37,114 nucleotides of DNA from an uncultured Pelagibacteraceae bacterium. Its GTDB lineage: Bacteria > Pseudomonadota > Alphaproteobacteria > Pelagibacterales > Pelagibacteraceae. Shown here in pieces: positions 35,773 through 37,114 of this stretch. The translations under genes and the position numbers were made by a program. Location of the stretch: the NCBI GenBank assembly GCA_902580945.1, contig CACHML010000012.1:1-37114 (forward strand). Direction: 5' to 3'. The notes beneath the pieces were generated by a model. The model ran no database searches. It was not told the origin of the DNA and saw only the letters and a program-made list of their open reading frames with translations. The number at the start of each line of letters is the position of its first letter. Position 1 is the stretch's first letter.

Positions 35773-37096
35773 TTTCCTTTTCTAACAAATGTTGATCAAC
35801 AAGGTATGGAATATTTTTGTTTTTTTTCACAACAGGGTCAAATTTATTTCTTTCAAGTATTTCATCTTTAAAATGTCTGATTAATCCTTGAACTGGCCAA
35901 GAGGAACCTTCGCCAAATGCACAAATAGTATGACCTTCTATTTGTTTTGTTACATCAAAAAGCATATCCACTTCGTCTGGGGTTGCCTCACCTGCTGCCA
36001 TTCTTTCCAACATTCTCCACATCCATCCAGATCCTTCTCTGCATGGAGTACACTGACCACAGCTTTCATGTTTATAAAATCTAGCTATTCTTGCCATACA
36101 CTTAATAATATCTTGGTCATTATTAATCACAACAATGCCAGCTGTTCCTAGTCCTGTTTTATTTTCAACACATGCATCAAAATCCATTTTCATATTGTCA
36201 CAAATTTCTTTAGGTAGCATTGGCATTGAAGAACCACCAGGTATTACTGCCTTGAGATTTTCCCATCCGCCAACTACACCTCCTGCGTGAGTTTCAATTA
36301 ATTCCTTAAGTGGGACTCCCATTTCTTCCTCAACGTTACATGGGTTATTTACATTTCCAGAAATACAATAAATTTTTGTTCCAGTGTTTTTAGCTCTTCC
36401 AAGTGAACTAAACCATTTTGCACCTCTTCTTAGAATTGTAGGAACAGCTGCAACAGTCTCAACATTATTTATAATAGTAGGACATCCATATAATCCAATT
36501 AATGCAGGAAATGGTGGTTTTAATCTTGGTTGACCCTTTTTTCCTTCCAAACTCTCAAGTAGTGCAGTTTCTTCACCACAAATATATGCACCTGCACCAT
36601 AATGAATATAAATATCTAAATCCCATCCTGAATTTAAGGCATTTTTACCAATTAAATTATTGTTATAAGCCTCATCGATAGCAGTTTGAAGTTTTTGCCC
36701 TTCGTTAAAATATTCACCTCTTATATAAATATAACATTTATGAGCATTAACTGCGTAAGAAGCAATTAAGCATCCTTCTATTAATTTGTGAGGTTCAAAT
36801 CTTAATATATCTCTATCTTTACATGTTCCAGGTTCGGATTCATCTGCATTGATAACTAAATAATGTGGTCTTGACCCCACCTCTTTAGGTGCAAAAGACC
36901 ATTTTAGACCAGTTGGAAAACCAGCACCACCACGTCCTCTAAGTTCAGAGGATTTAACTTCGTTGATTATCCACTCTCTTCCTTTTTCTAAAATTTCTTT
37001 TGTTCCATTCCAATCATTTCTTAATTTAGCAGATTCAATATCTGCACCACTGTCATTGTATAAATTTTGAAATATTCTATCTTCGTCTTTAAGCAT
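35765..37096 (-). CDS. nuoF: NADH-quinone oxidoreductase subunit F
   Basis: NuoF binds NADH and FMN and carries cluster N3, the entry point of electrons into complex I. The protein is 443 aa. The NADH/FMN glycine-rich motif is [11 protein letters not shown] (53-63), with [13 protein letters not shown] (83-95) and [13 protein letters not shown] following; the [4Fe-4S] ligands are Cys346, 349, 352 (SCGQCTPC) and Cys392. It begins [13 protein letters not shown], the usual alphaproteobacterial NuoF start, so the gene is complete. Only 18 bases remain upstream in the window; an in-frame-independent TAA at 37104-37102 may be the end of nuoE, which cannot be confirmed. Confidence 0.98.
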   Translation of the reverse strand: MLKDEDRIFQNLYNDSGADIESAKLRNDWNGTKEILEKGREWIINEVKSSELRGRGGAGFPTGLKWSFAPKEVGSRPHYLVINADESEPGTCKDRDILRFEPHKLIEGCLIASYAVNAHKCYIYIRGEYFNEGQKLQTAIDEAYNNNLIGKNALNSGWDLDIYIHYGAGAYICGEETALLESLEGKKGQPRLKPPFPALIGLYGCPTIINNVETVAAVPTILRRGAKWFSSLGRAKNTGTKIYCISGNVNNPCNVEEEMGVPLKELIETHAGGVVGGWENLKAVIPGGSSMPMLPKEICDNMKMDFDACVENKTGLGTAGIVVINNDQDIIKCMARIARFYKHESCGQCTPCREGSGWMWRMLERMAAGEATPDEVDMLFDVTKQIEGHTICAFGEGSSWPVQGLIRHFKDEILERNKFDPVVKKNKNIPYLVDQHLLEKENA

Positions 37097-37114
37097 TTTT
37101 GTTACCTAATAAAG

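Noticed and set aside
1..37114. tRNA, rRNA, CRISPR, prophage, insertion sequence or defence genes
   Set aside because: Nearly all bases are used by core genes; no direct-repeat arrays, transposase motifs or tRNA-like cloverleaf were seen in the few gaps. A model-based search was not possible.

Overview
This window looks like a piece of a streamlined, very AT-rich alphaproteobacterial chromosome, most likely from the SAR11 group (Pelagibacterales) or a close free-living marine relative. The evidence is the strong A/T bias with long A and T runs inside genes, near-zero intergenic space, and gene orders typical of alphaproteobacteria (trpE-G-D-C/lexA/gltX; rpsB-tsf-frr-uppS-cdsA-dxr-bamA-skp-lpxD-fabZ-lpxA-lpxI-lpxB; nuoF-N then birA-coaX-rnj-proS-lolC-lolD-dnaE). 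It is also supported by a prolyl-tRNA synthetase without the editing insertion, a GAAC-N7-GAAC SOS box, and a structured RNA before rpsB of the kind reported for Pelagibacter. I count 35 protein genes (34 complete, trpE cut by the window edge), one structured RNA leader, and no tRNA, rRNA, CRISPR, phage or insertion sequence.

Layout. Positions 1-3007 (+) hold the tryptophan genes trpE (3' part), trpG, trpD and trpC. Positions 3008-3091 are the lexA control region with a clear LexA operator, followed by lexA and gltX (+, to 5189). From 5172 to 37096 every gene (29 of them) is on the minus strand. Read in transcription order (right to left) these are: complex I genes nuoF, G, H, I, J, K, L, M, N; birA, coaX, rnj, proS, lolC, lolD, dnaE; then, after a 124-base leader, rpsB, tsf, frr, uppS, cdsA, dxr, bamA, skp, lpxD, fabZ, lpxA, lpxI, lpxB. 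Most neighbours touch or overlap by 1, 4, 8 or more bases. The only minus-strand gaps over 30 bases are 16820-16943 (rpsB leader) and 7873-7924 (between fabZ and lpxA). No stretch over 300 bases lacks a gene.

How the genes work together. The nuo genes encode most of the respiratory NADH dehydrogenase. The rpsB to lpxB block joins translation factors (S2, EF-Ts, ribosome recycling factor) to envelope building: undecaprenyl-PP and CDP-diacylglycerol synthesis, the isoprenoid enzyme Dxr, outer-membrane protein assembly (BamA, Skp) and lipid A synthesis (LpxD, FabZ, LpxA, LpxI, LpxB). LolC/LolD for lipoprotein export lie just upstream, so the cell should make a normal LPS-bearing outer membrane despite its small genome. 

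The window is core genome; I see no new multi-gene system. The most interesting items are the pseudoknot-like rpsB leader, the collapsed gene orders (no pyrH, rseP, moaC/moeA, comEC or gltA where alphaproteobacteria often have them), a biotin ligase lacking its C-terminal domain, altered active-site motifs in UppS and LpxI, and A12 runs inside lpxI and uppS.
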